A stretch of 64,000 bases of DNA from Cryomorphaceae bacterium 1068 (lineage in GTDB: Bacteria; Bacteroidota; Bacteroidia; Flavobacteriales_D; Cryomorphaceae). The notes beneath the pieces are model-generated. The model saw only the letters and a list, made by a program, of their open reading frames with translations. It did no database searches and was not told the origin of the DNA. The position numbers were made by a program, and so were the translations under genes. Of this stretch, positions 53,453 to 61,535 are shown one piece after another (the first letter of the stretch is position 1; the number at the start of each line of letters is the position of its first letter). The DNA lies in the NCBI GenBank assembly GCA_027214385.1, contig JAPVXR010000005.1, positions 124,001 to 188,000 on the forward strand, in the 5' to 3' direction.

Positions 53453-53562
53453 TACTGTTTTATAGCCCCTGATACTTTCCACGCTTTCTTGTGAATAAGT
53501 GGGTTTTGCATTCGGCTCAACCCGAGCTGATGCTTCTACCTTTAAAGCAGATAATGATCTAG

Positions 53563-54918
53563 ATGGCTACACGAAAAACCACCCCTACCAAAGGTAAGAG
53601 CAAGAAAATTTTTGTACTTGATACCTCCGTCATTCTATACGACAGCAATGCGATCAAGAACTTTGAGGAGAATGACATAGCCATTCCGATTCAAGTATTG
53701 GAAGAGCTCGATAATTTTAAAAAGGGAAACGAGACCGTAAACTTCGAAGCGAGGGAATTTATCCGATTTGTAGATGATATAGCCAAAGAGAAACTGATCA
53801 ATGATTGGGTTCCTCTAAATGGAAGAACAACGGGTAATTTTAAAGTAATACTTCACACACAAAAGAGCCGGATTAATTCTGAAACCGTTTTTGACGATAG
53901 CAAATACGACAATAAAATTCTCGATTGTGCTTTGAGTCTTAAGGATGAAAATCCCGATAAGAAGGTGATCTTGGTATCTAAGGATATATGCCTCAGGCTT
54001 AAAGCAAAAGCACTTAACCTTGCCGCGGAGGACTATGAGACCGGAAAGGTGAAAGATGTCAAAACGATAGATCAGAGACATCTTCAAGTCGATAAGGCAA
54101 GTGAAGCGTTAATCGATAAGCTTTATGCTGCGGGTATCGGAGATCCCAAGCAACTGAAGAAAAAGAAGCTATATGCCAATCAGTATTTTATTCTAAAGCA
54201 CAGAAGCAAGTCAGTGCTTGCGCATTATAACAAGGACGAGTCGATTCTAGAACGCGTAAAGGATGAAGAAGCTTATGGAATAAAGGCATTGAACGCAGAG
54301 CAGAGCTTCGCTTTGAACGCTTTAATGAATCCATCGATAAAACTGGTTACTATTCAAGGTATGGCAGGTACAGGAAAGACGCTCCTCGCTCTTGCAGCTG
54401 CGCTAGAACAGCGTTCCGATTATCGCCAAATTTTCGTTGCCAGACCGGTCATCCCTTTGAGCAATAGAGATTTGGGGTATTTGCCGGGAGATATCAAGTC
54501 AAAACTTGATCCTTATATGCAGTCGCTTTGGGACAACTTGAATTTTATCAAAGGGCAATTCAAGCCGACTGATAGGAATTACAAGCGCATTGAAACCATG
54601 TTAGAGACTGAAAAAATTGCCATTTCACCTTTGGCTTATATCCGTGGTAGAAGCTTGGTAAAGATTTTCTTCATCATTGACGAGGCTCAGAACTTGACCC
54701 CACACGAAATTAAAACCATTATTTCCAGAGCGGGTGATGATACCAAGATTGTCTTCACCGGTGATATTCATCAAATTGATACACCATATCTTGATGCTCA
54801 AAGTAATGGTCTATCGTATTTGATAGACAAAGTAAGAGATCATCCAATCGCCGCTCATATTGCTCTTCAGAAAGGAGAGCGGTCCGAATTAGCTAACGTT
54901 GCCAACGAATATTTATAA
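53563..54918 (+). CDS. phoH: PhoH-family PIN-domain/P-loop protein
   Basis: 451 residues. The N-terminal PIN nuclease (~14-150) has VLDTSVILYDSNAIKNFEEN, PIQVLEELDNFKKGNETVNF and conserved acids. The C-terminal PhoH-like P-loop domain has Walker A IQGMAGTGKTLLALAAALEQ (~263-282) and Walker B FFIIDEAQNLTPHEIKTIIS with IVFTGDIHQID. The PIN-PhoH fusion (PhoH2/YlaK-like) combines RNase and helicase-type activities in other bacteria. Preceded by the structured gap and followed by a cyclophilin gene two bases away. Confidence 0.93.
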   Translation: MATRKTTPTKGKSKKIFVLDTSVILYDSNAIKNFEENDIAIPIQVLEELDNFKKGNETVNFEAREFIRFVDDIAKEKLINDWVPLNGRTTGNFKVILHTQKSRINSETVFDDSKYDNKILDCALSLKDENPDKKVILVSKDICLRLKAKALNLAAEDYETGKVKDVKTIDQRHLQVDKASEALIDKLYAAGIGDPKQLKKKKLYANQYFILKHRSKSVLAHYNKDESILERVKDEEAYGIKALNAEQSFALNALMNPSIKLVTIQGMAGTGKTLLALAAALEQRSDYRQIFVARPVIPLSNRDLGYLPGDIKSKLDPYMQSLWDNLNFIKGQFKPTDRNYKRIETMLETEKIAISPLAYIRGRSLVKIFFIIDEAQNLTPHEIKTIISRAGDDTKIVFTGDIHQIDTPYLDAQSNGLSYLIDKVRDHPIAAHIALQKGERSELANVANEYL

Positions 54919-54920
54919 TC

Positions 54921-55550
54921 ATGAAAAAAAGTCTTGTCCTATTCGCAATCATGGGTATTTTTGCTGCTTGCACGGAAAACAATACACCTCAAAAAACTGA
55001 GGAGCCTGCTGAAGTGCAACCTGAAAAATTAATCGAAGAAGAAACTCCTGAACCTATACCTATGGAATACGTCGTAATTGAAACCAATAAAGGAAATATT
55101 AGCCTAGAGCTAGACCCCAATAAAGCACCTATTACGGTTGCTAATTTCATGGCTTATGTGGATGCCGGCTTTTATGACAATACTGTATTTCATCGTGTAA
55201 TCGATGGATTTATGATTCAAGGCGGAGGCTTCACAGACGAAGGAGATAGAAAAGAGACCAGAGACCCAATCATATTGGAAAGCGAAAACGGTCTCAAGAA
55301 TGACGTAGGCACCATTGCCATGGCACGCACAAATGCACCAAACAGCGCTACTGCACAGTTTTTTATTAATCTGAAGGACAATGGATTTTTGAATTATGCA
55401 CCGGGAAATGCAGGATATGCTGTTTTTGGTAAGGTTACCTCAGGAATGGACGTTGTGAATGAGATTAGAAAAGCTGAAACAACTGTGAAGAAAGGCATGA
55501 GTGACTGGCCGGAAGAGGAAGTTATCATGACAAAAGTCTATCGAGAATAA
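54921..55550 (+). CDS. Cyclophilin-type peptidyl-prolyl isomerase lipoprotein
   Basis: 209 residues. Signal MKKSLVLFAIMGIFAAC with lipobox Cys17, then a Pro/Glu-rich spacer (~20-50). Cyclophilin domain ~53-209: ANFMAYVDAGFYDNTVFHRV, IDGFMIQGGGFTDEGD, MARTNAPNSATAQFFINLKD, FGKVTSGMDVVNEIR; the catalytic Arg is in FHRVIDGF. It is a periplasmic folding helper. Two bases after phoH. Confidence 0.92.
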   Translation: MKKSLVLFAIMGIFAACTENNTPQKTEEPAEVQPEKLIEEETPEPIPMEYVVIETNKGNISLELDPNKAPITVANFMAYVDAGFYDNTVFHRVIDGFMIQGGGFTDEGDRKETRDPIILESENGLKNDVGTIAMARTNAPNSATAQFFINLKDNGFLNYAPGNAGYAVFGKVTSGMDVVNEIRKAETTVKKGMSDWPEEEVIMTKVYRE

Positions 55551-55591
55551 AAGTTTCTTGGTTATTTCGCGTTTCCTTTAGAAACAGCTCA

Positions 55592-56116
55592 ATGAAATAC
55601 CTTCTGCTCTTTCTTTCGCTGACAGCCACTTTCGGAGTGGTGTTGGCTCAAAATTCTTTTCCTGCCGTTACGACAGAAACCATTCATGGCGAAACAGTTA
55701 ATGTACCTGGAGCTTTTGAGGGAAGCTTTGTTCTAATAGGGGTAGGGACGGGCAAAAAAGCAGAAGATGACCTCAAAACTTGGCAAGTACCCATTTACAA
55801 CAAGTTCATAGCCAAAACAGGACTTATGGACGGTTTGTATGATGTAAAAGTTTGTTTTCTTCCCCTTTTTACCGGAGCCATGAAAATGGCCAAGAACCAA
55901 GTGGTCCAAAAGCTGCAGGAGAACAATGAGAAGCTAGTACTAGATCATGTTTACGTCTATTCAGGCGAGCGCGAACCTTTCATTGATTTCGGAATAGAAG
56001 ATAAAAAGCAGCCCTATTTCTACCTTTTAAATCCCAAGGGGGAGATCGTTTGGAAAGGGGTAGGTGCTTTTAAACAGTCCTATTTTGATAGGATGGAAGA
56101 AATTCTTTCTCAATAA
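55592..56116 (+). CDS. Secreted thioredoxin-fold protein
   Basis: 174 residues. Signal peptide MKYLLLFLSLTATFGVVLAQ. The order VNVPGAFEGSFVLIGVGTGK, LKTWQVPIYNKFIAKTGLMD, DHVYVYSGEREPFIDFGIED and PYFYLLNPKGEIVWKGVGAF is a thioredoxin-like or ATP10-like arrangement, but there is no CxxC, so it is not a disulfide oxidoreductase. Function unknown; a binding role in the envelope is possible. Confidence 0.65.
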   Translation: MKYLLLFLSLTATFGVVLAQNSFPAVTTETIHGETVNVPGAFEGSFVLIGVGTGKKAEDDLKTWQVPIYNKFIAKTGLMDGLYDVKVCFLPLFTGAMKMAKNQVVQKLQENNEKLVLDHVYVYSGEREPFIDFGIEDKKQPYFYLLNPKGEIVWKGVGAFKQSYFDRMEEILSQ

Positions 56117-56118
56117 AA

Positions 56119-56140
56119 AACCCGACTGATCAGCCGGGTT
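56119..56140. terminator. Intrinsic terminator
   Basis: AACCCG (56119-56124) and CTGA pair with TCAG and CGGGTT (56135-56140) around a tight loop, with one A/C mismatch. A-run before, weak T-run after. It lies between the thioredoxin-fold gene and the convergent 49-residue gene. Confidence 0.65.
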
Positions 56141-56148
56141 CTAATATT

Positions 56149-56298
56149 TCAATCGATGATTACTGCATCGGGAAACTTTTCTTTCCAGAACTCATACTTA
56201 GTCATATCTCTGACAGTAATTATCGTTTTATGATCAAGTCTAACTTTTATCTTTGGCTTGAGTTCCTTTATCTTATCTGTTTTCTTTCGTCTTGCCAT
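56149..56298 (-). CDS. Small basic protein of 49 residues
   Basis: ATG at 56298 to TGA at 56149, reading MARRKKTDKIKELKPKIKVR and ending KEKFPDAVIID. Eleven Lys and four Arg near the N-terminal half make it strongly basic; the second half (ITVRDMTKYEFWKEKF) could form a compact beta-alpha unit. Frame, start and codon use look like a real gene. I do not recognise a family but small basic proteins of this kind occur in Bacteroidota. Possible nucleic-acid or ribosome binder (inference). Confidence 0.65.
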   Translation of the reverse strand: MARRKKTDKIKELKPKIKVRLDHKTIITVRDMTKYEFWKEKFPDAVIID

Positions 56299-56378
56299 TT
56301 GAACTATCTTTATCTTAATAACGTGTTAATAACCAACATGTTTTTGGATTTACCAAAACTTTAACAACTTTTTAAGTA

Positions 56379-56993
56379 TTAATCATTCTTTTTGAAAATA
56401 TAACTTCCCTTTTCAGCACCCCATACTTGGTTTCCTTCTTCATCATAACCTCTGTCCCAGCTTTCTAAAACACCCTTTATAATCTTAACTTCAGAGGTGG
56501 CATAACTCGCACCTCGAAGGCTGCTTTTGCATGTTCCTTTATTTGTACTTCCTGAATATTGAAAACCATCATAATTAAGAAAAACGGCGCATCCATCTTT
56601 GTACTTTAGGTCAAACTGATCCATTTCCGCGAATGGTGAAACATCTTTCCAGGCACCTATGAATTTTTCTTCTTCTGGAATCATATAAATATCACTGCTA
56701 AATTGACCGTCTCCCATTTCTCTAACAAAGTAAACTCTTTGCCGGTATGGTTCATCAGGGGTAGAAGCTAAGGCCTGCTCAACATAGACCCATGCTCCTG
56801 TTTTCTTTTCAGGCCATATGCGCGTCATTTTTAAGCTGATATCAAAATAGGCCGAATCTTCAGCTGCTTGCTCAGCACTGGAAAACTCACCCGTCATCCA
56901 TTGGAGTAGCTGATTGAAGTCTTCGCTTTGTTCTTGACTAAAACCAAACGATACACAAAGAATTAATAATGCCGAGATTGCACTCTTTTTCAT
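56379..56993 (-). CDS. CpeT/CpcT-family protein
   Basis: 204 residues with signal peptide MKKSAISALLILCVSFGFSQ. The mature protein matches CpeT/CpcT: LLQWMTGEFSSAEQAAEDSA, GAWVYVEQALASTPDEPYRQ, RVYFVREMGDGQFSSDIYMI, KDGCAVFLNYDGFQYSGSTN followed by KGTCKSSLRGASY, and SWDRGYDEEGNQVWGAEKGS. In cyanobacteria these lyases attach bilins to phycobiliproteins. Nothing in this window suggests phycobiliproteins, so a different ligand (a lipid or pigment) is likely. Confidence 0.88.
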   Translation of the reverse strand: MKKSAISALLILCVSFGFSQEQSEDFNQLLQWMTGEFSSAEQAAEDSAYFDISLKMTRIWPEKKTGAWVYVEQALASTPDEPYRQRVYFVREMGDGQFSSDIYMIPEEEKFIGAWKDVSPFAEMDQFDLKYKDGCAVFLNYDGFQYSGSTNKGTCKSSLRGASYATSEVKIIKGVLESWDRGYDEEGNQVWGAEKGSYIFKKND

Positions 56994-57039
56994 TACTTAG
57001 TATTTTCAGTAGTTCGGAAAGATAACAAAAGAGACGACA

Positions 57040-57603
57040 ATGAATGAGTTGGTTCTAGGTGTGTTTTGGATGATTTATTACGTTATGCACAGTGCTATGG
57101 CTACTTCGCGATTTAAGCTATATCTGAAGCTGACGGTCCCTACTTTTTATCCATACTACCGATTCGTTTATTCTACGTTTGCTTCTGTTAATTTTCTGCT
57201 CCTTCTTTGGTTACACCTCATTGTATCGTCAGAATCGATCTTCGATACGGGCAATTTGCGATTCGCAGGTTACGCCTTCTGTTTGGCTTCAGCAATAGTT
57301 CTGGCTATTGCCGGTAAAGCCTATGGCTCGGGATTTCTTTTTCGAGAGGAGAAGAATAAGTATTTGATTCGATCGGGACTAAACGCCTATGTTCGACATC
57401 CGCTTTATTTCGGAATACTCCTTTTTCTAGTTGGTATTTTTTTGATTGCACCCAATTGGAAAAACCTGGTCTTTGCGGTGATTAGCACGCTCTACTTAAT
57501 CGTTGGGACTTTGCTAGAAGAACGCAAGCTAATCGATGAATTTGGCGAAGAATACCTGAATTACCGTAAGGAAGTGAAAATGCTAATCCCTTGGGTTTTC
57601 TGA
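57040..57603 (+). CDS. Isoprenylcysteine methyltransferase-type membrane protein
   Basis: 187 residues with about five membrane segments. The C-terminal motif LNAYVRHPLYFGILLFLVGI with EERKLIDEFGEEYLNYRKEV and LIPWVF is the SAM-binding core of the ICMT/PEMT membrane methyltransferase group (NnrU-like relatives). The methyl acceptor is not known. Its 3' end overlaps the msrB gene on the opposite strand by 21 bases. Confidence 0.82.
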   Translation: MNELVLGVFWMIYYVMHSAMATSRFKLYLKLTVPTFYPYYRFVYSTFASVNFLLLLWLHLIVSSESIFDTGNLRFAGYAFCLASAIVLAIAGKAYGSGFLFREEKNKYLIRSGLNAYVRHPLYFGILLFLVGIFLIAPNWKNLVFAVISTLYLIVGTLLEERKLIDEFGEEYLNYRKEVKMLIPWVF

Positions 57604-57990
57604 GTCAAAGTCGATCGAAACCGAATTAACACAGTACCGCAATCCCGTCTCAGTGGGTCCGTCATTGAATACATGCCCCAAATGGCTTCCACAATTTCCG
57701 CAAAGTATTTCTGTACGAATCATACCGTGAGTTGTATCTCTTTTGGTCACCACGGCATTTTCGCTTACCTGATTATCAAAGCTCGGCCATCCGCAGCCTG
57801 ACTCAAATTTACTCTCCGAAGTGAAAAGCTCGTTGTCGCAGGCACGGCACTTATACAAGCCATCTTTAAAGTGAAGATTGTATTTACCTGTAAAAGCTCT
57901 TTCAGTTCCTTTTTCTCGAAGAACTCGAAACTCTTCTGCACTTAACTCTTTTCTCCAGTCTTCCTCAGACTTGTCAACTTTATATTCCAT
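57583..57990 (-). CDS. msrB: Peptide-methionine (R)-S-oxide reductase
   Basis: 135 residues. Zinc-binding Cys pairs YKCRACDNELF and ILCGNCGSHLGHVF; SGCGWPSFDNQV; catalytic Cys in GLRYCVNSVSIDF. It reduces methionine-R-sulfoxide in the cytoplasm (no signal peptide). The start lies 17 bases after the DEAD-box helicase stop, so the two may be co-transcribed. Confidence 0.95.
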   Translation of the reverse strand: MEYKVDKSEEDWRKELSAEEFRVLREKGTERAFTGKYNLHFKDGLYKCRACDNELFTSESKFESGCGWPSFDNQVSENAVVTKRDTTHGMIRTEILCGNCGSHLGHVFNDGPTETGLRYCVNSVSIDFDSENPRD

Positions 57991-58007
57991 GTTTTAGTAA
58001 CACTTTG

Positions 58008-59246
58008 CTAGCGTCGAGGTTTATTCCTATTTCCACTGAACTTTTTTCGTTTACCCTTAAATGGTCTCTTGCCTTTGCTTCGCCCTGCAGAAGGGTTATA
58101 GGTAAAGCTATTGCCAACCTCCTCAGGAACGGGCTGCTTTCTAATTTCGCTACCTATCAGGGCTTCGATTCTGGAAAATTTCTGCTGCTCGTCAGGTGAA
58201 ATGAATGTGATCGCCATCCCCGTTGAGTCGGCACGGGCTGTTCTACCCACTCGATGCACGTAATCTTCTGCTTCATCAGGTACGTCGTAGTTGATGACAA
58301 GCTTCAGTTCCTTTACGTCAATTCCACGCGATACAATATCAGTGGCAACGAGAACTTGTACTTTTTTAGCTTTGAACTTTCGCATGACTTCTTCTCGCTC
58401 AGTTTGAGCCAGATCACTATGCATTTCCTCAATATGAAGCGGGGTAGACTTCAGGCGTCTGGCTATCTGCTTCACATTGTTTTTTGTCCTTGAGAATATC
58501 AGTACACCTTCCAGCCCTTCTTTGTCGAGCAAGTTTTTGATCAGCTTAGGTTTATCATCAGGATACACCATGTATGCCACTTGAATTACCCCTTCCGCGG
58601 GTTTAGAAAGGGCTAAGGTGATTTCATCGGGATTGTGCAGAATGCTCTTTGCTAAATCCCTGATTTTTGGAGGCATAGTGGCTGAGAACATAAGGTTCTG
58701 TCTTTTTTCCGGAAGGAAGGAGACAATGCGATTCAAGTCTTCCACAAAACCCATATCGAGCATTCGATCAGCTTCATCAAGAATTAGAAACTCCAGATTT
58801 TTCATATTCATGTAGCCCATGTTCAAATGGGATATGAGCTTTCCCGGAGTGGCAATAACCATATCTGTTCCCGATTCGAGCGCTTTTTTCTGTTGATTGA
58901 AGTCGGCACCGTCACCTCCACCATAAAGTGCGATGGAACTGACATCAGCGAAGTAAGAAAGTCCCATAACCGATTGGTCAATCTGTAAAGCCAGTTCTCT
59001 AGTAGGCACGATCACAAGGGCTCGGATGGAGTTGTCATCACGCCGATTGGACATCAATCTTTGCAATACGGGCAAAACAAATGCTGCGGTTTTACCTGTT
59101 CCTGTCTGCGCACATGCTATGAGATCCTTATTGTTCAGAACCTTTGGTATTGCCTCTTCTTGAATAGGAGTGGCTTTCTCAAAACCCATAGCGTCCAGGC
59201 CCTGCAATAGTTCTTCTCCTAATCCTAATTCTTTAAATGTTGCCAA
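58008..59246 (-). CDS. DEAD-box RNA helicase
   Basis: 412 residues starting at TTG (59246); MATFKELGLGEELLQGLDAM matches family N-termini and no ATG lies nearby. Q motif GFEKATPIQEEAIP, Walker A ACAQTGTGKTAAFVLP, DEAD in FLILDEADRMLDMGFV, SAT in MFSATMPPKIRD, and HRVGRTARADSTGMA. The C-terminal tail is basic (GRSKGKRPFKGKRKKFSGNR). It unwinds RNA during ribosome assembly or mRNA decay (RhlE-like). Confidence 0.94.
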   Translation of the reverse strand: MATFKELGLGEELLQGLDAMGFEKATPIQEEAIPKVLNNKDLIACAQTGTGKTAAFVLPVLQRLMSNRRDDNSIRALVIVPTRELALQIDQSVMGLSYFADVSSIALYGGGDGADFNQQKKALESGTDMVIATPGKLISHLNMGYMNMKNLEFLILDEADRMLDMGFVEDLNRIVSFLPEKRQNLMFSATMPPKIRDLAKSILHNPDEITLALSKPAEGVIQVAYMVYPDDKPKLIKNLLDKEGLEGVLIFSRTKNNVKQIARRLKSTPLHIEEMHSDLAQTEREEVMRKFKAKKVQVLVATDIVSRGIDVKELKLVINYDVPDEAEDYVHRVGRTARADSTGMAITFISPDEQQKFSRIEALIGSEIRKQPVPEEVGNSFTYNPSAGRSKGKRPFKGKRKKFSGNRNKPRR

Positions 59247-59342
59247 ACTGAATATTTTAAAATTACCAAGTTATAATAATTAGGCGTTTCTCACTGTGTT
59301 GTTAACTTTGCCGCCGTTTCAGAGAATACACTATTCTGACAA

Positions 59343-60143
59343 ATGATAGCATTACTTTCACCAGCAAAGAGTCTCGATTTTGAGTCAGTTCCGCCTTATG
59401 AAAAAAGATCAGACTTGATCTTTGCCAAAGAAGCGGAATATTTAGCAAATAAGCTCAAGAAGTTTTCAGCTAAAAAATTGAAAACCATGATGAGCATCAG
59501 CGATGACTTGGCCCAACTCAACGCCGAGAGATATGCTCATTGGACTTTACCCTTTACGAATGATAATAGTAAACAGGCTGTATACTCGTTTAACGGCGAT
59601 GTCTATCAGGGTTTAGATGCCACTGCACTATCCAAAGTTGAAATGGACTACGCTCAGGATCACCTAAGGATACTTTCGGGGCTCTACGGTGTCCTGCGCC
59701 CGCTTGATAGTATTCAACCTTACAGGCTGGAAATGGGTACTTCTTGGGCGATCACTCCTAAAAAGAATAGCCTTTACAGGTATTGGAAATCAACGGTTAC
59801 TGATCGATTGAAAGAGGATATTGAAACGGTCGATGCCAAGTTTATCCTCAATTTAGCCTCTCAAGAGTATGCTAAAGTCATAGATTTTAAAAGCGTAGAT
59901 CTGCCGATCATAGCGCCTGACTTCAAAGAAGAGCGTGGCGATAAGTTTCAAATGATCTCCTTTTTTGCTAAAAAAGCAAGAGGCTTAATGGCGAAATATG
60001 CCATCGAAAATAAAATTACTAACCCTGAAGAACTAATGGGTTTCGACTACGAAGGCTATCACTTCAACGAAGCACTATCGGATTTATCTAAAAACAAATG
60101 GGTGTTTACCCGCAAATACGAATCAAATCAAATCAAGAAATGA
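59343..60143 (+). CDS. yaaA: Peroxide stress protein YaaA
   Basis: 266 residues. MIALLSPAKSLDFESVPPYE start, FNGDVYQGLDATALSK, LRILSGLYGVLRPLDSIQPY with RLEMGTSW, NLASQEYAKVIDFKS and FDYEGYHFNEALSD are all hallmarks of the DUF328/YaaA family, which limits iron during peroxide stress. A perfect TAACTTTG -7 box sits at 59303-59310, 33 bases before the ATG. Its stop overlaps the FKBP start (ATGA). Confidence 0.94.
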   Translation: MIALLSPAKSLDFESVPPYEKRSDLIFAKEAEYLANKLKKFSAKKLKTMMSISDDLAQLNAERYAHWTLPFTNDNSKQAVYSFNGDVYQGLDATALSKVEMDYAQDHLRILSGLYGVLRPLDSIQPYRLEMGTSWAITPKKNSLYRYWKSTVTDRLKEDIETVDAKFILNLASQEYAKVIDFKSVDLPIIAPDFKEERGDKFQMISFFAKKARGLMAKYAIENKITNPEELMGFDYEGYHFNEALSDLSKNKWVFTRKYESNQIKK

Positions 60144-60853
60144 CGAAAGCAATAAAAAGAATCGGTTTTTTCGCAGGAGTTTTGATCCTTCTGGGGTCGG
60201 GAGCTTGTGCCCAAAAGAATAGTGGGAGCGCAGGAGCTGCTGTTTCTCTAGACAATGAAATGGACTCAATTTCTTACATCATGGGAGCCAGTTTGGCTGC
60301 CAATATCACTCAAGCCAATATAGAAGGAGTCGATTTAGACCGATTGATGATGGGTGTTAAGGACGGAATGGAAGGAGATTCCAATTTGGTAATTAACATG
60401 AACGATGGTAATCAGTACATCATGGCTTTTATGCAGAAAATGCAGGCTGAAGCTGCTGAAGCTGCAGTAGCAGAGGCGCAGGCTTTTATTGATGAGCAAG
60501 AAGCTACAGGTGAATACCAGAAAATGGAGAATGGCATCCTTTACCAAGTTATTGAGGCGGGTGATGGTCCGATGCCTGCTGTTACTGATGTGGTAAAAGT
60601 GAACTATGAAGGCACCAATAAGGAAGGTGATGTTTTCGATAGTAGCTACGAAAGAGGTACACCGGCTGAGTTTCCGTTGAACCGTGTGATCAAAGGGTGG
60701 ACTGAAACACTTAAGATGATGCCTGTAGGTAGCACTTGGAAAGTAGTAATTCCTCCTGGATTGGCATATGGAGAGCGTGGTTCGCCCCCTAAGATTGGTC
60801 CGAACGAGCCTCTTACATTCAAGATTGAATTGATTGAGATCGTAGAGAAATAA
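60140..60853 (+). CDS. FKBP-type peptidyl-prolyl isomerase (Mip/FklB-like)
   Basis: 237 residues from the ATG at 60140, overlapping yaaA by four bases. Signal ending GVLILLGSGACAQ; cleavage by signal peptidase I at ACA-Q is as likely as a weak lipobox. The N-terminal dimerising helical domain (~45-130, SYIMGASLAANITQANIEGV) and the C-terminal FKBP domain (VVKVNYEGTNKEGDVFDSSY, NRVIKGWTETLKMMPVGSTW, GLAYGERGSPPKIGPNEPLT) match Mip/FklB proteins. It folds envelope proteins. Overlaps kdsC by one base (TAATG). Confidence 0.93.
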   Translation: MTKAIKRIGFFAGVLILLGSGACAQKNSGSAGAAVSLDNEMDSISYIMGASLAANITQANIEGVDLDRLMMGVKDGMEGDSNLVINMNDGNQYIMAFMQKMQAEAAEAAVAEAQAFIDEQEATGEYQKMENGILYQVIEAGDGPMPAVTDVVKVNYEGTNKEGDVFDSSYERGTPAEFPLNRVIKGWTETLKMMPVGSTWKVVIPPGLAYGERGSPPKIGPNEPLTFKIELIEIVEK

Positions 60854-61503
60854 TGCTCTTCGAAAACATAAACTTTCTTCTCCACGAAAGAGGGGCTCCC
60901 TCTCTTTCGGGAGAAGATTTTTTAGCTTTAAATCCCGATGAACTATGGGATTTGGTATCTCAGTTGGGATACCCCTTCGAGACGCTGAATCAAATTGATT
61001 TGGCCAAGCGCGTCGAATTGGCCAAATCAAAATCAATTAAACTCGTCGTTCTAGACGTTGATGGTGTTTTTACTGACGGTGGATTGTACTATTCATCTGA
61101 TGGGGAGGATGCCAAGAAATTTAACGTGAAAGATGGCATGGCCATAAAGAAGGCCGCAGACAAGGGGCTTGAATTTGGAATCATCAGTGCTTCGTCAAAG
61201 TCGGAGGTTGTGAAAATCCGCGCTGAAATTTTGGGAATACAAAACGTTTACGTAGGTACTACTCCCAAACTCGAAATACTTGAGTCTTGGCTTTACCAAA
61301 AAGGTATAGGCTTTGAAAATGTAGCTTATATCGGAGATGATATCAACGATGTTCCTATTTTGGAAAAGGTAGGGTTGGCCGCAGCGCCAAGAGATGCTGT
61401 TCTGCAAGCAAGGCAAGCCGCTCATATTGTGACGCAGCGCGGTGGCGGAGAGGGGTGCATTAGAGAATTAGTCGAAGGTTACCTCATATCTATTACCGAC
61501 TAA
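60853..61503 (+). CDS. kdsC: 3-deoxy-D-manno-octulosonate 8-phosphate phosphatase-like HAD protein
   Basis: 216 residues. The HAD core starts at residue ~63 with VVLDVDGVFTDGGLYYSSDG (nucleophile Asp-x-Asp), KDGMAIKKAADKGLEFGIIS, VYVGTTPKLEILESWL and AYIGDDINDVPILEKVGLAA. KdsC is normally ~180 residues; here an extra N-terminal helical segment of ~60 residues precedes the core. It completes Kdo synthesis for lipopolysaccharide. Related GmhB-like or MurNAc phosphatases are less likely because the DVDGVFTDG motif is KdsC-typical. Confidence 0.88.
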   Translation: MLFENINFLLHERGAPSLSGEDFLALNPDELWDLVSQLGYPFETLNQIDLAKRVELAKSKSIKLVVLDVDGVFTDGGLYYSSDGEDAKKFNVKDGMAIKKAADKGLEFGIISASSKSEVVKIRAEILGIQNVYVGTTPKLEILESWLYQKGIGFENVAYIGDDINDVPILEKVGLAAAPRDAVLQARQAAHIVTQRGGGEGCIRELVEGYLISITD

Positions 61504-61535
61504 ATTGGATTAATAGGATGTTAAATAGATGAATA

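Noticed and set aside
60335-61036. 233-codon frame antisense to the FKBP and kdsC genes
   Set aside because: Composition is atypical and both plus-strand genes are clearly real.
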